64,000 nucleotides of DNA from Armillaria gallica (GCA_037576215.1 JBANDB010000006.1:434001-498000); one strand, 5' to 3'. Positions 44,170-60,251 are shown, counted from the stretch's first letter. Notes: generated from the letters alone by a model not told the origin. Numbers and translations are program-made.

Positions 44170-45551
44170 ATGGCCATTCAGACCAATATTCCTCCAGATC
44201 TCACCGATGCTGAGAGGACTTTTATATTCCAAGAACTCGACGGTGAATTGAATTCAAGGATACTCTATGCTCTACTGCATGGTCTGTGTGTTCATTTGTC
44301 CAGACACAGGTGTCTAATCATGGCTGCACATAGGCATATATACGGGAATCATTGCTGTCACACTGTGGAATACATGTGAGGGAGACATTCCTACTATTTG
44401 ATCTAAACTGAAGTAAATGGCAAAGTTACAAGCAAGCGCCAGCCAGTTGGACGAGCCATGGTTATCATCGTAGCCCTCCTCTATATTGTGACCACCATCA
44501 ATGTTGCCTTCAGTTGGGTATACACCCGCTTGATATTTGTCAACAACGGACGAAGTTTCTGGACAAAGTATCTGTATTATACTATTCCTAGTGTAACAGT
44601 GGTAGTGGTAGCTGGTACCACAGCTGCTGTCTGCACTGTCCTTGCATCCTCCACCATAGTGCGTAACATCCTACTGGGAATTTCACTACAGGCTGAAGCT
44701 GTCATCTAAACTGTAGATTTGGCGTTGTTGGGTGGTCTGCGGACAGCAGTGGTCGATCGTTCTGCTTCCTATCCTTTTTCTTGTTTCTGCAATCGGTGAG
44801 CTTACCCAGATCTCTCAGTTGACTGGTTTACTCAAGCCTTAGTGCAGTGATCCAAATTATTGTCATATACAAAGTTTGCGCTGCCCCTTATGATCCATTT
44901 GTTCTTGGGACCGTACTTTATGCATCATTCATCCTTGTTACAAACTTATGGTGCACCTTGCTCATCATCTACCGTATTGTTACTGTTATACGAGCAGGAA
45001 ACAATGCAGGAGGTGGACTTGGAACTTATCGCCATGTAATTGAGCTCCTGGTTGAATCAGCAGCTCTTTATTCCATATTCGCTATCTTATATGTAATCTG
45101 TTTTGCTCGTCACAGTGCTGCATTCTATTACTTCAATATACTAGCTACAATTGCCAAGGTGTGTTCATATTCTTTCTGTGTCTTTGCATTTAACATACAT
45201 CATATAGGGAGTTGCACCGACACTCCTCGTTGGACGCATTGCAGCAGGTCATTCTCGCCCACATGATTCTTGGCAGGGAAGCATGATATCACGCTCGCTT
45301 CACTTCAGGACGCGCTCTGGGGGCCAGAGCTCCCAGCAGGATTCTACGGTGAGTGAGGATCTCAAAGGCTTCGTGACCATCACATGTTGACAGGCACCTA
45401 GGGTGATAATGGTATTGAGAATGGCATCCGTAAGGATGATCCCATTGTCCAGCCAGAGGATAGTCATTGTGACATCAAAGAAGTGGACAATCGTAGGGAT
45501 GACCTCGAGGATACTAGACCGGAGGACGATCCCAACGCAATGGTCGTATGA
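44170..45551 (+). CDS. Seven-helix membrane protein of basidiomycete type
   Basis: Start MAIQTNIPPDLTDAERTF. Exons join in phase: LLHG|IYTGIIAVTLWNT, then RQPVGRAMVIIVALLYIVTT, AFSWVYTRLIFVNNGRSFW, VTVVVVAGTTAAVCTVLASS, IWRCWVVCGQQWSIVLLPIL, IIVIYKVCAAPYDPFVLG, TNLWCTLLIIYRIVTVIRAG, ESAALYSIFAILYVICF, and GVAPTLLVGRIAAGHSRPHD before a polar acidic tail ending DDPNAMVV. Seven hydrophobic helices, the W..CWVV block and the GVAPTLLVGR..AGH block mark a large uncharacterised membrane family of mushroom fungi, receptor-like in topology. No function is established. All splice junctions I tested keep frame. Confidence 0.78.
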
Positions 45552-45717
45552 GCCGTGAAGTTGGCTAAGGAGGTTTCTGACTCATACCATCGACGAGAGC
45601 ATTTTCCACCTATGATAAAATAAATTTTCTTAGAACCATTGTTCGCGCGATAGGGAGTAAACTAAGACTAGTTATTTCATAGAAGAAGACAAGGAAGACA
45701 AGACATAGTATACGCAG

Positions 45718-47362
<1,645 letters not shown>

Positions 47363-47965
47363 CCTGCCATCCTATAATCAGCCATGGAGTAGAGCATGAC
47401 AGAAGGGTACGCACCGCATCTCTAGATTGGCGAATACCCTCATTCCCTTATGCACGTCTTCCATACCGTTATCGGTCAATCGTCAACCCTGAACGTTGCC
47501 CGCTCCAGATGTGAGGAGGGCGATGCCTGTGCTGATAGCAGTTACCTGCTCGAATAAGTACAATTCACAAAGGCCAGTGAAAATACTTACACCGGAAATA
47601 ATCACCATCCCTCCGCCTTTGTAGCTCTGTGGTGTGGAAACACGAGCATGTAACGTTCATATATATAGCGAGGGAGGGGACACTGACGTTGCTAGGTGAA
47701 CCTATGATAAATGGCCGGTGGATGTTGCTGAGCATTTGAAGATGGTTATATAGCAGCAGGAGGGATGCGCGGATTGATGGAAATGCGCAAGTCAGCACGG
47801 TCGGGATCTCATCGTTAGTACTAGATTGAAGGAATTCAGAGCGAGGAGCTAAAGAAGCCTACGATGCCCTAGAATAGAGTCTACCCACTTGTTCAAGCCA
47901 ACGACTACTCGATGTTCCTAGTTTTCCTTGTAGACAAAAAGAACTCTTGAGTCGAATACTACATC
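47363..47965 (-). pseudogene. Fragment of the window's Zn2Cys6 gene fused to RUVBL2 copy 1
   Basis: The minus strand matches about 600 bp of the transcription factor gene (27,560-28,160): WVDSI, FHQSASLLLLYYHLQML as FPSIRASLLLLYNHLQML, PSLAICTNAARSCSH as PSLAIYMNVTCSCFH, the intron starting GTAAG, ATGGAAGACGTGCA and GAGATGCGGTGCGTACCC. The match ends at TGGCTGATTATAGGATGG (about 47,366-47,384) and RUVBL2 sequence continues directly. Introns are kept. It is broken by frameshifts. Confidence 0.8.
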
Positions 47966-48238
47966 CGGTATAACGAAGCATCATGCATCACTCGAGGGGG
48001 CAAAGGCGGAGGAGTGGGAAGGAACCCAAGAAGCATGACGTCACCCGGACCACGCGCCTTGATCGTTGATTTGTTTCCTCCTAACCACATTTATCGACAT
48101 GTGAATTGTGGTGCCTCAGGCCTTCAGGGTTGGTATTCCCTTCCCTTCTTCGCTAGGAAATAGTACGTATCACTTATTGCTTTCATTTCGAGTACTCATT
48201 GCAATAACATGAACACCAAATAGCATACCGCGTGATGA

Positions 48239-49928
48239 ATGATGAGAGTAAGTCAGTCGGCAGGCAAGCAGGAAGGAATTGACAACATATTTTCAGTATC
48301 CCGAGGTCACCATCTCTGCGCTCACTGAGACGGGCCAAGAGGAATCGTCGATCATCGTTCCCTTGCAACGAGCGTACAGCGGTAGAATACCCGTGATATC
48401 ATCCCACCTCGCGGACACTTCCTGCGCTACTCTCGGCGTTCAGGGCCTCTTGGATCAACTCAACACCACGCTCGGAACGTCATACAGCCTGGACAACCCA
48501 TTCCTCTCCTCCCTTCTTGAAGACTGTATCACAAACGACTACGACGTGGGCATGGCACACGGCCGCCTTCGCGGGATATGGTACACCGACAATTGGAGCA
48601 CGATACGAGATGCTCTTTGCAGACGGGAAGAGAAGGACTGGGAGAGGCGACAAAAAGCAATCAGTGGTAACCGGATTGTCGATACAGATTTGCCGCCTCG
48701 ACGTGTCTGGGATCTGTATAGCAACCGGGTGGTACCATATTGGATCATGGACTTTGCTTTCGATGGCTGGTGGCCTCAGCCGATATCCCACGCCTGGATG
48801 GACGAGAGGGATCGCGCCGTTGTGCTGACTCCCATCAACGGACGCGAATGGCCCGTTCCCATCCCAAACGATGTCCATCTCAACCTGATCCGCATCGAGA
48901 TGCTCAATCTCGGACTGGAGTACGCATGGCTGGACGTTCTCTGTTTGAGACAGGTGGGCGGACGGAGAGAAGACTTGCGTACGGAGGAGTGGAAGCTGGA
49001 CGTTCCCACCATCGGAGCAGTGTATTACAACGAAAATGTGGTGTGCTACTTGAGCGGGCTGGGTCGGCCTTTGACGTTGAAGAAAGGCGACCTGGAGAGT
49101 GAACAGTGCTGGTTTCGACGCGCTTGGACACTCCAGGAGGTTGGTGAGGACAGGGTGATTGCCGGGGACACAACGGATGGACCACTGCACGCTGAGTGTA
49201 AGGACGGAAAGTACGAGACTGAGCTGCTCACCAGGTTTCACAAGCAGCTACAGTCTACGCATGAAATGTGGTTTGAGGTGTCTGAGGCGCTGGAGAAGAT
49301 GCGGCATCGAGTGTCGACGAACCCCGTGGACAGGATTGCAGGACTGTCATTTATTCTAGGGTCCGAATCGATACCGGCATACTACGAGAGCGCGTCTCTC
49401 GGGGAGGCATGGACAGCGCTCGTGAATTCGATGGCTACGCCGCCTCGTGGGGAGCTGTTCTTCTTGTGTCCTGAACCAGGAAATGCAGGGAAAAAATGGC
49501 GGCCATCGTGGGACCAGGTTATGATGCCTCTGCCCGCATATAAACCCTACCCCGAGGTCTATATTGATCGGGATGAGACAAGAGACGAAGACTCGTGTGA
49601 CGATGTGCGATGCATCGAAGGGTTAGTGCGAGGGCTGGCTGTTGTAGAAGGGGGTCGTCGACGCGGAGAGTTGATTGTTGAAGGCGACAGTGGAAGGATA
49701 GAACAATTCAAGATCACCGCCGCCCACACGTACCCGATACCTGAAGACACTTATACGATGATTTATGCCTGCGAATTCGAGAGTTCACGGAGCCATGGTT
49801 GGGTGGTTGGGCGAAGTCTACCAGGGGGAAAGTTTGAGAAAGTAGCGACACTGGAAATTTCTCGTAAGGAACAGCGCAGGTTAGAGGATCTGCGTATTAC
49901 TAGAAAGCATCGATATATTCTTATTTGA
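48239..49928 (+). CDS. HET-domain (heterokaryon incompatibility-type) protein
   Basis: A short first exon (ATGATGAGA, 48239-48247) splices through a 49-nt intron to a long exon 48297..49928, giving 546 residues; the long frame itself has no ATG near its start. The HET domain (about residues 150-320) shows SHAWMDERDRAVVLTPING, the WPVPIP segment, EYAWLDVLCLRQ, KLDVPTIGAVYYN and CWFRRAWTLQEV, the core HET signature of the basidiomycete branch. RVSTNPVDRIAGLSFIL follows, and the C-terminal half has no known domain. HET proteins mediate nonself recognition and cell death in ascomycetes; the basidiomycete members are mostly untested. The gene is intact and lies between two RUVBL2 pseudogenes. Confidence 0.85.
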
Positions 49929-49982
49929 TCGAGTACACTTTGCGTAGCCTACAAGGTACCAGTGCTATATATATCATGGAAA

Positions 49983-50505
49983 TTATACAAGGGAGGAACT
50001 GGGAAAAGCGCAAGGAGTTGCATGAAAATACTTATCTTGGTGAGAAGAGTCAACAGCATCGAACGCCCTATCATAGCACGATGCATCTTGCTTATTCTCG
50101 GTATTGTTGGTCGTAATCTCAGCCAGGCGAGTCAGGAGATGGCTCTCATTGAGAAGACCCTCGACCCAGAATTTCTTGTAACGGTCCTTCCTGGTACACT
50201 TGAATAGCTCCATTGTCAAACAGACTCTGCTTGTCCGAAAATAGCCAATGCCCTTCTATAACGTTCTCTTCAATCCTTCGTCCCACATCTGGTCGAGATG
50301 AACCTGTATATCTGCGACCTCGAACCTGTATGCATAGACGACATTGTTTTCGTGACGGAACAAAGTTAATGACAAGTTTTGTGGGTGCGTATTCGACGAT
50401 GGCGAGTGGAAGTGCGGGATTGTAGATGAATAGCCATGTCCTTCTGGACCGAAGCACCCAGAGATGGCAAATCTTACTCGTCTTAATCAAACCAGTGTGT
50501 CCCAT
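49983..50505 (-). pseudogene. Unrecognised broken gene
   Basis: Minus-strand coding-like sequence changes frame once and meets one stop. An upstream block reads ALPLAIVEYAPTKLVINF. A second block, in another frame, reads NNVVYAYRFEVADIQVHLDQ, then a TAG after GLKRTL, then GIGYFRTSRVCLTMELFKC and WVEGLLNESHLLTRLAEIT. The protein family is not known to me. A one-base frame change plus one stop suggests a young pseudogene. Confidence 0.45.
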
Positions 50506-50592
50506 GTTTCCCTACAGCTGTCGTTCGCGCAGCAGGGAGTAGACAATGACTGATCATATCATATAAGACAACAAAGACCACAGTATACACAG

Positions 50593-52175
<1,583 letters not shown>

Positions 52176-52209
52176 GAGGTGAGCGGTTCATTTCAATGGG
52201 AGGAATGGG

Positions 52210-52870
52210 CGCGTACCATGATGGAAAAAGCAGAAGTCGCCGTCATGTCACAGAAGTAGAAGCCAAGGCTTCGCGAGCCTTAAGGAAGGCGGAAGTCAAG
52301 TGAGATACAGGAGTGTTTCTTCCTGCCATATCTCCTCGTCTGTAACAGGCAAAAGAAGGCGAATTTCGAGGCCCTCTGAATAGTGCTGGCGTGAATTTAC
52401 GATGCAGAGATAGAGAAATAAACGAACAGTCGCATGGCCCATACATCCTCACTGCTCCTATTCAACCTTCTTTTCAACTATCATTCCGCCTGTCTATTAA
52501 TCCATGCATTGTATCGTTGGTCACTCTCCATCCATTTCATGCCAAGAGCTTGAAGTCGTCGTACTTATGGGCGCACCGTGACGTGCCGGTGCCAAGATTT
52601 CACCTGGGAACGAATGCCTACTACGCTCGTCAACAGGTGTCGAAACGGCAACGACCATGACATGCATGACAGCCCAGAAACAGGAAGGAATATTATCTTG
52701 AGTTGGATGTACGAGACGAAGATAGGCAGCAGTCGCGAAGTCGATACCGGTCCACGACATAGCGGAAAGAAAAATAAAAAGCACAGCCACGTGAATATTA
52801 TCTCTCTCTGTAACCATCACCTAGGCTCTGAGTTTTTCGTTGCTCCCTTCGCTTCGAACCGTAATGCCAG
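52210..52870 (-). pseudogene. Repeat R copy 4
   Basis: The minus strand carries R blocks: SFISLSLHRKFTPALF (near 52,420), YLRLVHPTQDNIPSCF (near 52,700) and MSWTGIDFATA. The inner part between them is shortened compared with copies 1 and 2. It lies next to P copy 3, as R copy 5 lies next to P copy 1. Confidence 0.6.
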
Positions 52871-52984
52871 CTTATGCAATGCGCTGTCTCTAGTGGATAA
52901 GAAGCTCTTGATCTTGGCGAGTCGATCGATTATGATTCAATATTCAAAATTTCAAAGGTCATCCCACGTTCCTGCAGAGCTGTG

Positions 52985-53570
52985 GGGAGGATAGAGCTAG
53001 CGACGAACGTCGAGTGTCTTCCTGCATGTTTCCTCTTCCCTCTCAGCAGGACGAAGAAAGCCAATATGGTGGTCCAACTAGCAAAGCTGAAGGCCAGTAT
53101 TCTCATTCAGCCGATAGCACGGGTGACCCGAGACAAGATATCCCATCCTCTTTTGCTCGCTTGATACTGGCGCACGCTGTCACGTCTGCGACGCGTTTAC
53201 TTGAAAATAATTAACGATGATGAGGTCGCGATATCTTCGTCCGATCCAATTTGGTTTCATCCGATATTCGGCAAACGTCCTCCGGATACCATATCAGTCA
53301 TCCTCATCTTTGATGTCCTGGAGTCCATAGACCAGACCAATGATCCATGGGACTTCGTTCGCGAACCCGAGATTTCAAAATGTATGTCATTTATCTACTG
53401 ACGTCGCAATATCCTTTGACTTACATAGAATTAAGGACTATTACGAGCGAGTCAAGGCTCAAACGTAAGCAGACATCGAGCGTACAAGAGACAATTGAAG
53501 GATGAAGAGCTGCATGCCCGACTGCAAGCGCGAATGCCAAGAACGAGTTCTTTACCCAGTAAATAATTGA
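52985..53570 (+). pseudogene. P family copy 3 (C-terminal half, broken)
   Basis: INDDEVAISSSDPIWFHPIF and then GKRPPDTISVILIFDVLESI match the intact P gene (DDEVASISPSDPIWSHPIFG, GKRPPDTMPVIILLDNLESI). Upstream, QYSHSADSTGDP matches the Ser-rich middle of copy 1. The frame breaks before the block (stop after HPLLLA) and in the last exon. The N-terminal half is missing. Confidence 0.7.
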
Positions 53571-53928
53571 TGTTACGATGCCATCTACTGTCAATACGCA
53601 TGGCTCATGTAAACTTGCTATACTTGGGCTGACCGTCTCCTTAGACTTAAGGCGAGCTTGTTCATTAATAATTAATTTTACCATGTACAGAGACTATTTG
53701 CGTGCTACAGCGTATCATTATGTTCACGGAATCCGATGTTTCTACGTTCCGGACGTAATCAGAGCAGTACAGGCGTGGAACGCTTCAAGTTGCTATTGAA
53801 AAAGTACGCCGACTTCTTTTTCGACCGCGTATTACGGATAGAGCGGGCACGACCCTGCAGTGGGAGATTAGAGACGTGAGATTCTGAAGACAAAGGTAAG
53901 AACACACCATTTCTGAGTCTGGAATTAT
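53571..53928. other. Intergenic, nothing recognised
   Basis: About 360 bases with no supported feature. Confidence 0.35.
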
Positions 53929-54440
53929 TTAATCGCATCGCCTGGAGAATCGTTCAGTGTTGACAACAAAGTATAACATTCGAGGTCTCACAGCCATTCC
54001 CTGTTGGAGTTGCTGGATATTAGACTGAACAGTCCTCCGACTAGCTGCATAGACGCTCTGCTTGTGGCGACGATACTGGCACAAAATGCGAAACTCAATT
54101 CTTACTCTGCAAGCTGTGAAGGAGTGCATGATGTGACGCACCTTGATCTCCTCGTCTCTGAGCTCGATAGCGACCCTTGACAAATAATTGCGGTCTTTAA
54201 GCAATTTGAGATGAAATGCAAACAGCCTCTCTCTGCTGTACCCGTTGAGTCTCTGCATTTCCGGCGGTTCAATAAGAATCGGTTGACCGTGATCTCCGGA
54301 AGCTATCCAAAATACAGTAGGAAACATCCCACTCGGTGGAGTCGAGGGGATTGTTACGAGAAACTGGGTTTTGTCTGGCGAAGACGTTTGCCATTCTGGA
54401 ACCGTTCGAATGGTAAATTTCCCTTCCTCATTAGAGGGCC
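53929..54440 (-). CDS. Unrecognised protein, possibly partial
   Basis: A minus frame stays open for about 165 codons: EEGKFTIRTVPEWQTSSPDK, then PTVFWIASGDHGQPILIEPP, RERLFAFHLKLLKDRNYL, ELRDEEIKVRHIMHSF and the end NTERFSRRCD. It has a plausible amino acid composition and a basic helical C-terminal half. No ATG opens it in frame except an internal one at MFPTVFW (54,327), so a 5' exon may be missing. No family is recognised. Confidence 0.4.
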
Positions 54441-54756
54441 GGTGACAGAAAACTCTTTGTATACTTGAGGAAGTGAGTTGTCATCTTCGCCGTCAAAGGT
54501 TCCCATTAGATATAGCCATGCCTAATCTCAAAGCTAAAGAGCTGGGTGGCACCTTCATTTTTGTAATGATTCGTTGGTCCGAGATCAACGGCGCCGATCG
54601 CGGCAAGTTCCGGAGGCAGCCTTGTGATCCACACCGTTGTCCTTGTCTGTCGTGCCTTTGTTCACAAACAATGCAAAGAGATGTGGCAGGACCTTGTCTT
54701 CAGAATATAAACTTGGGTTTAGCTCCGACATCCCAGTCCCCCCTACGCTCCGCATC

Positions 54757-56115
54757 ATGCTCCCTCAATTCGGAGAATGCGTAGCCTTCAAATTCGACCC
54801 CGTTGCTCCCCTCAAAGTGCTTGACGATCCCGAAGTAACTCAAGCCTGCGAAGCTTTGCAGAGCGATAATACATATGTTTCCTGTGTAACCTATGTGTGC
54901 TGCTTGGCTGTCTGAATTCCTGCCTTTACTGAATACTGTCGTTCACTAGCTTCTGTCGTTTCTGTTGCCTGGCGTCGAATACATATCCGGGAACATGATT
55001 TTGCTAGCAAGGGGCCTTCCCAATAATGTCCCAGATGCATTCATAACGTCGGACATGTCGGTGTCCGTCCTACCAAACACCTCTAACCCACTATTGCGAC
55101 CTCCGCTACAGCCCACCACACCTCTCCCTTGGCCCGACTGCTACCACCCCACTCAAGCGATGACGAGATGTCGAATGCGGAACGACGCCGTCATTGTTGG
55201 TGACTGGCCGGATCCTAAATACCGATTGACCGGCTGGGATCAGATTCTCTTGGCACAAACCTATTTCTCTGAGGATGGCGAACGTAGGGGGACAATAAAG
55301 CGAGAACAAGAGCCTTCTAAAGCATCTACCGATGCTGCAGGCGAGGACATATCTACTGATCAGCCAGGAGATTGTCAAGCATCCCCAATCACTCGTCCTG
55401 TTCCCTCTGAGCCGGATGCTGAGAGCCGGTACTGCCCCTCAGTGAGCGAAGCTGGAAGCGGATACGCTCCATCTGTCAGCGTAGTTAGGAGTAGATGTTC
55501 AGATGCTGGAAGTCAAAAATTCGATTCAGCCAGCTCAAAAGGTGAAGCCCGACTGACACCTGCTATCGTGTCCTCCTTCTTTCGCTCCGTACTTATCAGA
55601 TGTTTTCCCTGTGTACCGTGTTTATGGGCAGACTTCTATGACGACGAGGTGGCCTCGATATCTCCTTCCGATCCGATTTGGTCCCACCCCATTTTCGGCA
55701 AGCGTCCACCCGATACCATGCCAGTGATCATTCTGTTAGATAATCTCGAGTCAATAAAACCTGAAGATATTAACGATCCTTGGACTTTCTTTCAGGAGCT
55801 TGAAGCTTTGAAGAGGTCTGCACCTTTTTTGCCTTTGCAATGAATCTTCATTGATCGCTTTGGTTTCGTAGAATCGAGGAAGATTTCAAGGAAAGAATGA
55901 AGATCAAAACCCAGACTGCAATTCAACATGCCCGCCAGAAGGACGAAGCGCTCCATGCTAGAATTCATTCGAAAATGCCAAAACGCGTCTCTATGCAAGA
56001 GGAGACAGCAGAACCAATCACATCGGATCCAGGTATGTTAGGTCTTACAGAAAACCCTGTCTGAAGGGAACCATGCATTGTAGCCTCCAAATCCAAGCTC
56101 TTAGTTACTGCTTGA
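54757..56115 (+). CDS. P family copy 2, intact unknown protein
   Basis: Four exons (54757..54894, 54950..55815, 55872..56032, 56084..56115) give 398 residues in frame. It opens MLPQFGECVAFKFDPVAPL. Further blocks are DPEVTQACEALQS, LLPGVEYISGNMILLARGLP, TSDMSVSVLPNTS, CYHPTQAMTRCRMRNDAV and GDWPDPKYRLTGWDQILL, then a Ser-rich central part, FYDDEVASISPSDPIWSHPI, and a coiled-coil tail (FKERMKIKTQTAIQHARQKD). A longer open frame upstream has no ATG, so more 5' exons are possible. I do not recognise the family. Three decayed relatives lie in the window, so it belongs to a locally expanded family. Confidence 0.6.
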
Positions 56116-56699
56116 CCAAGATCGACCTTCGGGAGTAAAGCGCTGCTGTAGAGTGATCGCAATGAATATAACGTATATATTATACTGCGCATATCGTAAG
56201 CTATCGTAAGTACATACCCAAGGTAGTCTGTCGTAGAGAGTCGGACGATACACGCCCATGGAGGGAGGGAGTGACAGCTTTGGGGAACTCCGGGCCGGTG
56301 TATCTTGGCTTGGTTCCGGGACTCGGTCCGACAGACAATTTCGGCTCTCCTCCCTCCACCGTGACAATCCTTCACGTATTATCGTAATTCTTGTAATCTT
56401 CCGGACTGACTCGGGCTACTCTGGTAGATTCGAAAAAGGTACCTGTGGGTCTTGCGCTTCACTAAAGCCATCTAGTGACTTTGTAGTGCAAATGAATATT
56501 CTTCAGACGATGGCGTTTGACATTCGTTCCTGTCATACTGGGAAAGCGAAGGACTATGGAATTTGCTGCGAGTTTCGTATGTTGGCTGTGAGCTAGTGCA
56601 CATTCTTGGGTCATTGCTACCCTGTTTCGGCAGATACTGCGGTCGGCTTACCTTTTACCACTTTGCCCTATCTCCTTGCTCTATTCTCTCGGACGCGGT
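56116..56699. other. Intergenic, nothing certain
   Basis: Short frames on both strands only. No motif recognised. Confidence 0.35.
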
Positions 56700-57890
56700 G
56701 ACCTGCGGGATCTTTGGGCGAGCCTTGAGGACGCTACGCTACCCCTCACCACCATTTACCTCGATTTGGAGAATATATTGTCCCCAGTCCCCTAAAGGAA
56801 GCTCTAGCCCAAGGTGACCGAAACATGTAGAGCTTTAATTTCAAGGAGCAAGTATGTTGTCCCCCTCAACTACGTAGGGCGAATTACTCTCGGTGCATTT
56901 ACATTACTGACCATCGGTGTTTCCAGCTTTCCTCCGCCATCTTACATCGCGTCGAACGCATCTCCGTCAACATGATTCAGTGACTTTCACAGGACCTGCC
57001 CTGTCAACCACGGAACCGTCATGCCCGACATGTCGGATACGCCTCTTCAATGGCCGAATTACTACAAGCGGGCTGTAATATGCCGCATTCGAAAGGACGT
57101 CATTATCGGCGAGACCCTAAATACCAGCTGAATGGCCGAGAATTATTTTCTCTTGAGCCAGGGATATGGCAGGGAGGACGATGATGGCAGGGTAATCATG
57201 ACGCACCAACGAGAGTCTCCATCTGTACCTGACGCTGCTGGCGGCGATGTCCTCCACGATCAGGTGGACGAATCTCGAACATCTGCAGTACCTCGCCTTC
57301 GCTTCTGAGCACGATACGAAAACCCGGGACGGTCGGTTGGCAAGTGAAGGCCGATGAAGCTAGCAGTGAGAAAGTCGACACCATTAAAGTGGCCTTCGAT
57401 TCTGCTGCTTTCCTCTGGCGACTACTTCCGAAGGTCTCTTCCTGCCTCTTCCTGTGTCCTCTATTTATAAGCGGACCCATATGAAGAGACAAGGACTTTT
57501 CCGGTCACTCTGGGCTCTTAACGCATGGAGTCAGGCACGTACATTAACGATCCACGGCAGTTCTTTCGGAAGTTGATGCAATGAAAAGTATGTCAGTCAT
57601 TAGTCGCCTACTCCGACCGTTGACTTCCGCAGAATCGAAGCAGGACATCATAAACGTGTCAAAGCGAAAGATCGAGCTGACATTGAACGGAGACGGCAAA
57701 GGGACAATGAACTCCGCTCTCTCCTCCGGCCTAACCATGGCTCTACGCCCGAGGCGGAAGCAGATTCGTCTGGTACTATGTGTACGTATGGTCCGCAACA
57801 TCTTGGCGTTGCTTGAGACTCATCGCTTCCGCCGACTTGTAGGGCGCCACGGTTCAATGCAGGTTCTGATTTTTGCCAGGCGAATAAGTT
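56700..57890 (+). pseudogene. P family copy 4, heavily decayed
   Basis: Pieces of P in order: PPFTSIWRIYCPQSP (near 56,750, matching the MLPQFGE exon in a shifted frame), CCCGACATGTCGGATAC (57,025, the SDMS site), DPKYQLNGRELF (57,115), INDPRQFFRKL (57,545) and, after a CAG acceptor, an IEAGHHKRVKAKDRADIERR block (57,633). Stops and frameshifts lie between nearly all of them, so it is older than copy 1. Confidence 0.65.
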
Positions 57891-60251
57891 GATAAGTAGA
57901 TATAGGCGGAGTGTCGGTATAGTGGACTTTTCATTCTAATGAAACTATAATCTTTCTATCCATGCACTTTTAATGGTCTTTAGAGCTATCGAGGTTCCGC
58001 TGTAGGTCAGCTCCGGTATTCGGTATACTAAACATTGAGCGTAATACTTGAACGTGAGTGTTCACTGCCGCTGTCAAATCGCCTGGCGAGCTTCCGCAGT
58101 TTCATTTTCTCTTAATGTTCTAAGTAAAATTGATGAGTGCTAGTTTACTGACGGGTCTCAATCGCTCGATTACCTTGGCACTTGTCTCCAGACCGGGCGT
58201 AAGCACCTCCCCCGTTTGTATTGAACAGCAATAGTTCCTAATTTTTTGTTTGAAAGAACGCCAAAATTTATACAGCTTTCACGCCAATCATGTTCTCTAC
58301 TCTGGCCGATTTGTCACCTTCTGGCTCAAGGTTTCCGTGGAGACACTTTGAAGCTTTGTCAGACTGTCTGTGTTCTCATTCGATAGACTCGGACTCTGGC
58401 ATGAATCGAAGTTTGTGGTCTTAAAACTTTTAAGCGGGGGGATAAATGGGCGCAAACTGACTCACACCCCAGGTCACTTGCTTCTCGCTGAACGGACATA
58501 CAAACGGAACCGTCGAACGGTCTAGGGAAAAGGCTCTACCTGAGGTTTGGGATCAGTGGTCAGGTCGGATTCACTCAATTTATGCCGTCAGTCTCCACAC
58601 TGCGGCGGTGTAAATCCACCGTCGCCTCTACCTTTAGATTATCAGGGCTGGCCCCAGAAAGATTCTGTCACTTGTCCAGATGGCTCTCCGAAAATGCAGC
58701 GTCTTCCGACTGCGGTTCGTAGATCTTACTCTGAACACGCACCGCAAGGCTTGCTACTATCTGAACTTTTGTAGCTTCTTATCAAGGGTCGCAAGTTCCA
58801 AGTCCTTTCTCTCAGGCGGAGAGTTCTACGGTGGTGATGGCGACAGGAATGAGGTCGTTCATTTATATTCATTCGCCACGCAAGTGATAAGCCGCATGCG
58901 TTTGTCTTTGCTCATGGTCAGGGTTGCTGTGCGCTGCGGCAAGGAACAGCTGGAAAAAGGTAGGACTTCGCTTGTTCTCTGGAGGAATTATATCTCACGA
59001 TGTTATGTAGAATCGAAGAGGGGGGGGCAACGTGCCCGAGGGCATGCTGTGATCGAAAGATGGGTTGACTCGCCGGCCCTGCCAGTGAGTTACAATCTCA
59101 CATCCTTTGTGATCGACCTTTGAAAATTTATCTTCTTGACATCCGGTTCTTCAGACATGAATTTTAGACACGCAAGGTCTTAGAGATACGAAAGAAGAGC
59201 GATGGTCTAGTTTTCGTTCTGAAGAGCTATAGGTTGGCCGCTGACACTTCTAGAGTCTTATCTTGAACAAAAGGCTGAGCAGTAGCATAAATAAGGACTT
59301 CCCACTATGTCCGGCGACATGTTCGTAGTCCTTATAGTCAACTTCTTTCCTCTAAAGGACACAAGCTAACATCGTTCGTCTTCGATATCTTCTTTCAAAG
59401 CCTACAATATTAGACCTTCTCATATTTCGTGTTCCATAATCCAGATTCCCCGAGTAGCACTTCATTTCTCACAGGGCTCTCGAATCAGGTCGCGACTTGC
59501 CTTGCCCGGTATGATCGCTCATTGCAGAAGAAGGTGCTCGTTTTCATCCTCGAAAGGCAAGTTGCCAAAGGTCGGGTATAGAACTTTGATGCGCTTTCAT
59601 ACGGGTTCCGATCCGCTGCGAGGTGGCTCTTCCTCTTCTGTACGTTACCCTCTCAGCGTTTTCTGTTTCACAAACCGACTACAGCCAGAGCGTGTCTGGT
59701 TCAAGTTGATCCCGATGAATTGCGCCACCAGGGATGTATACCAGATGGTGGTCTAATTAAACATAGATGTTCTCGCGGGCCGCGCCTCCAAGATTCTCTC
59801 AGGCCTAGAATTGGAAGGACCGTTTAGAGCGAGCGAGACACCTAAAGGCTATTAATATCTAGCTGCAGCTTCCAAGGAACAGCTGCTATGTTGACGGGAG
59901 CGATCCCCCGCAATCGTGTTCTCTTGACGGAGGGATCGTATATAAACATGGCACGTAGAGCGAGTCTTTAGCGTTTCACATTCAACAAAGCTCGCAGGTC
60001 GCGGTGCTTTTAAATCATAGAAGACTGAATATGATCCTTGTATTGTATTCCTAGTATGTTCCGTGAAGAGTTTGGATTTGGAACCAGATGCCGGAAACGC
60101 TCGAGCTCCGAGGCGGGAACCAAACATCAGCTTCCACTCATAGCGAAGGTATAGATTCGATGAAACAAGTAGCAATGGTACATCCATCAAGGGCTTCAGG
60201 GCTAAGAATTAGGAAACTGGAGTAGTACCCCAGAATGATCCGACCTTCTCA
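57891..60251. other. Long gene-poor stretch
   Basis: About 2.4 kb without a gene I can support. The frame at 58,680-59,123 (147 codons) has no recognised motif and an amino acid mix typical of chance frames. A G8 run lies near 59,022. Confidence 0.4.

Noticed and set aside
48480..49241. 253-codon minus frame antisense to the HET gene
   Set aside because: It is a shadow of the HET coding frame, with no motif or splice logic of its own.
48279..49928. HET gene as a single exon starting at 48279
   Set aside because: That codon is TTG inside an intron. A short exon at 48239-48247 supplies the ATG.
58680..59123. 147-codon plus frame as a gene
   Set aside because: No recognised motif, no conserved neighbour and composition like a chance frame.
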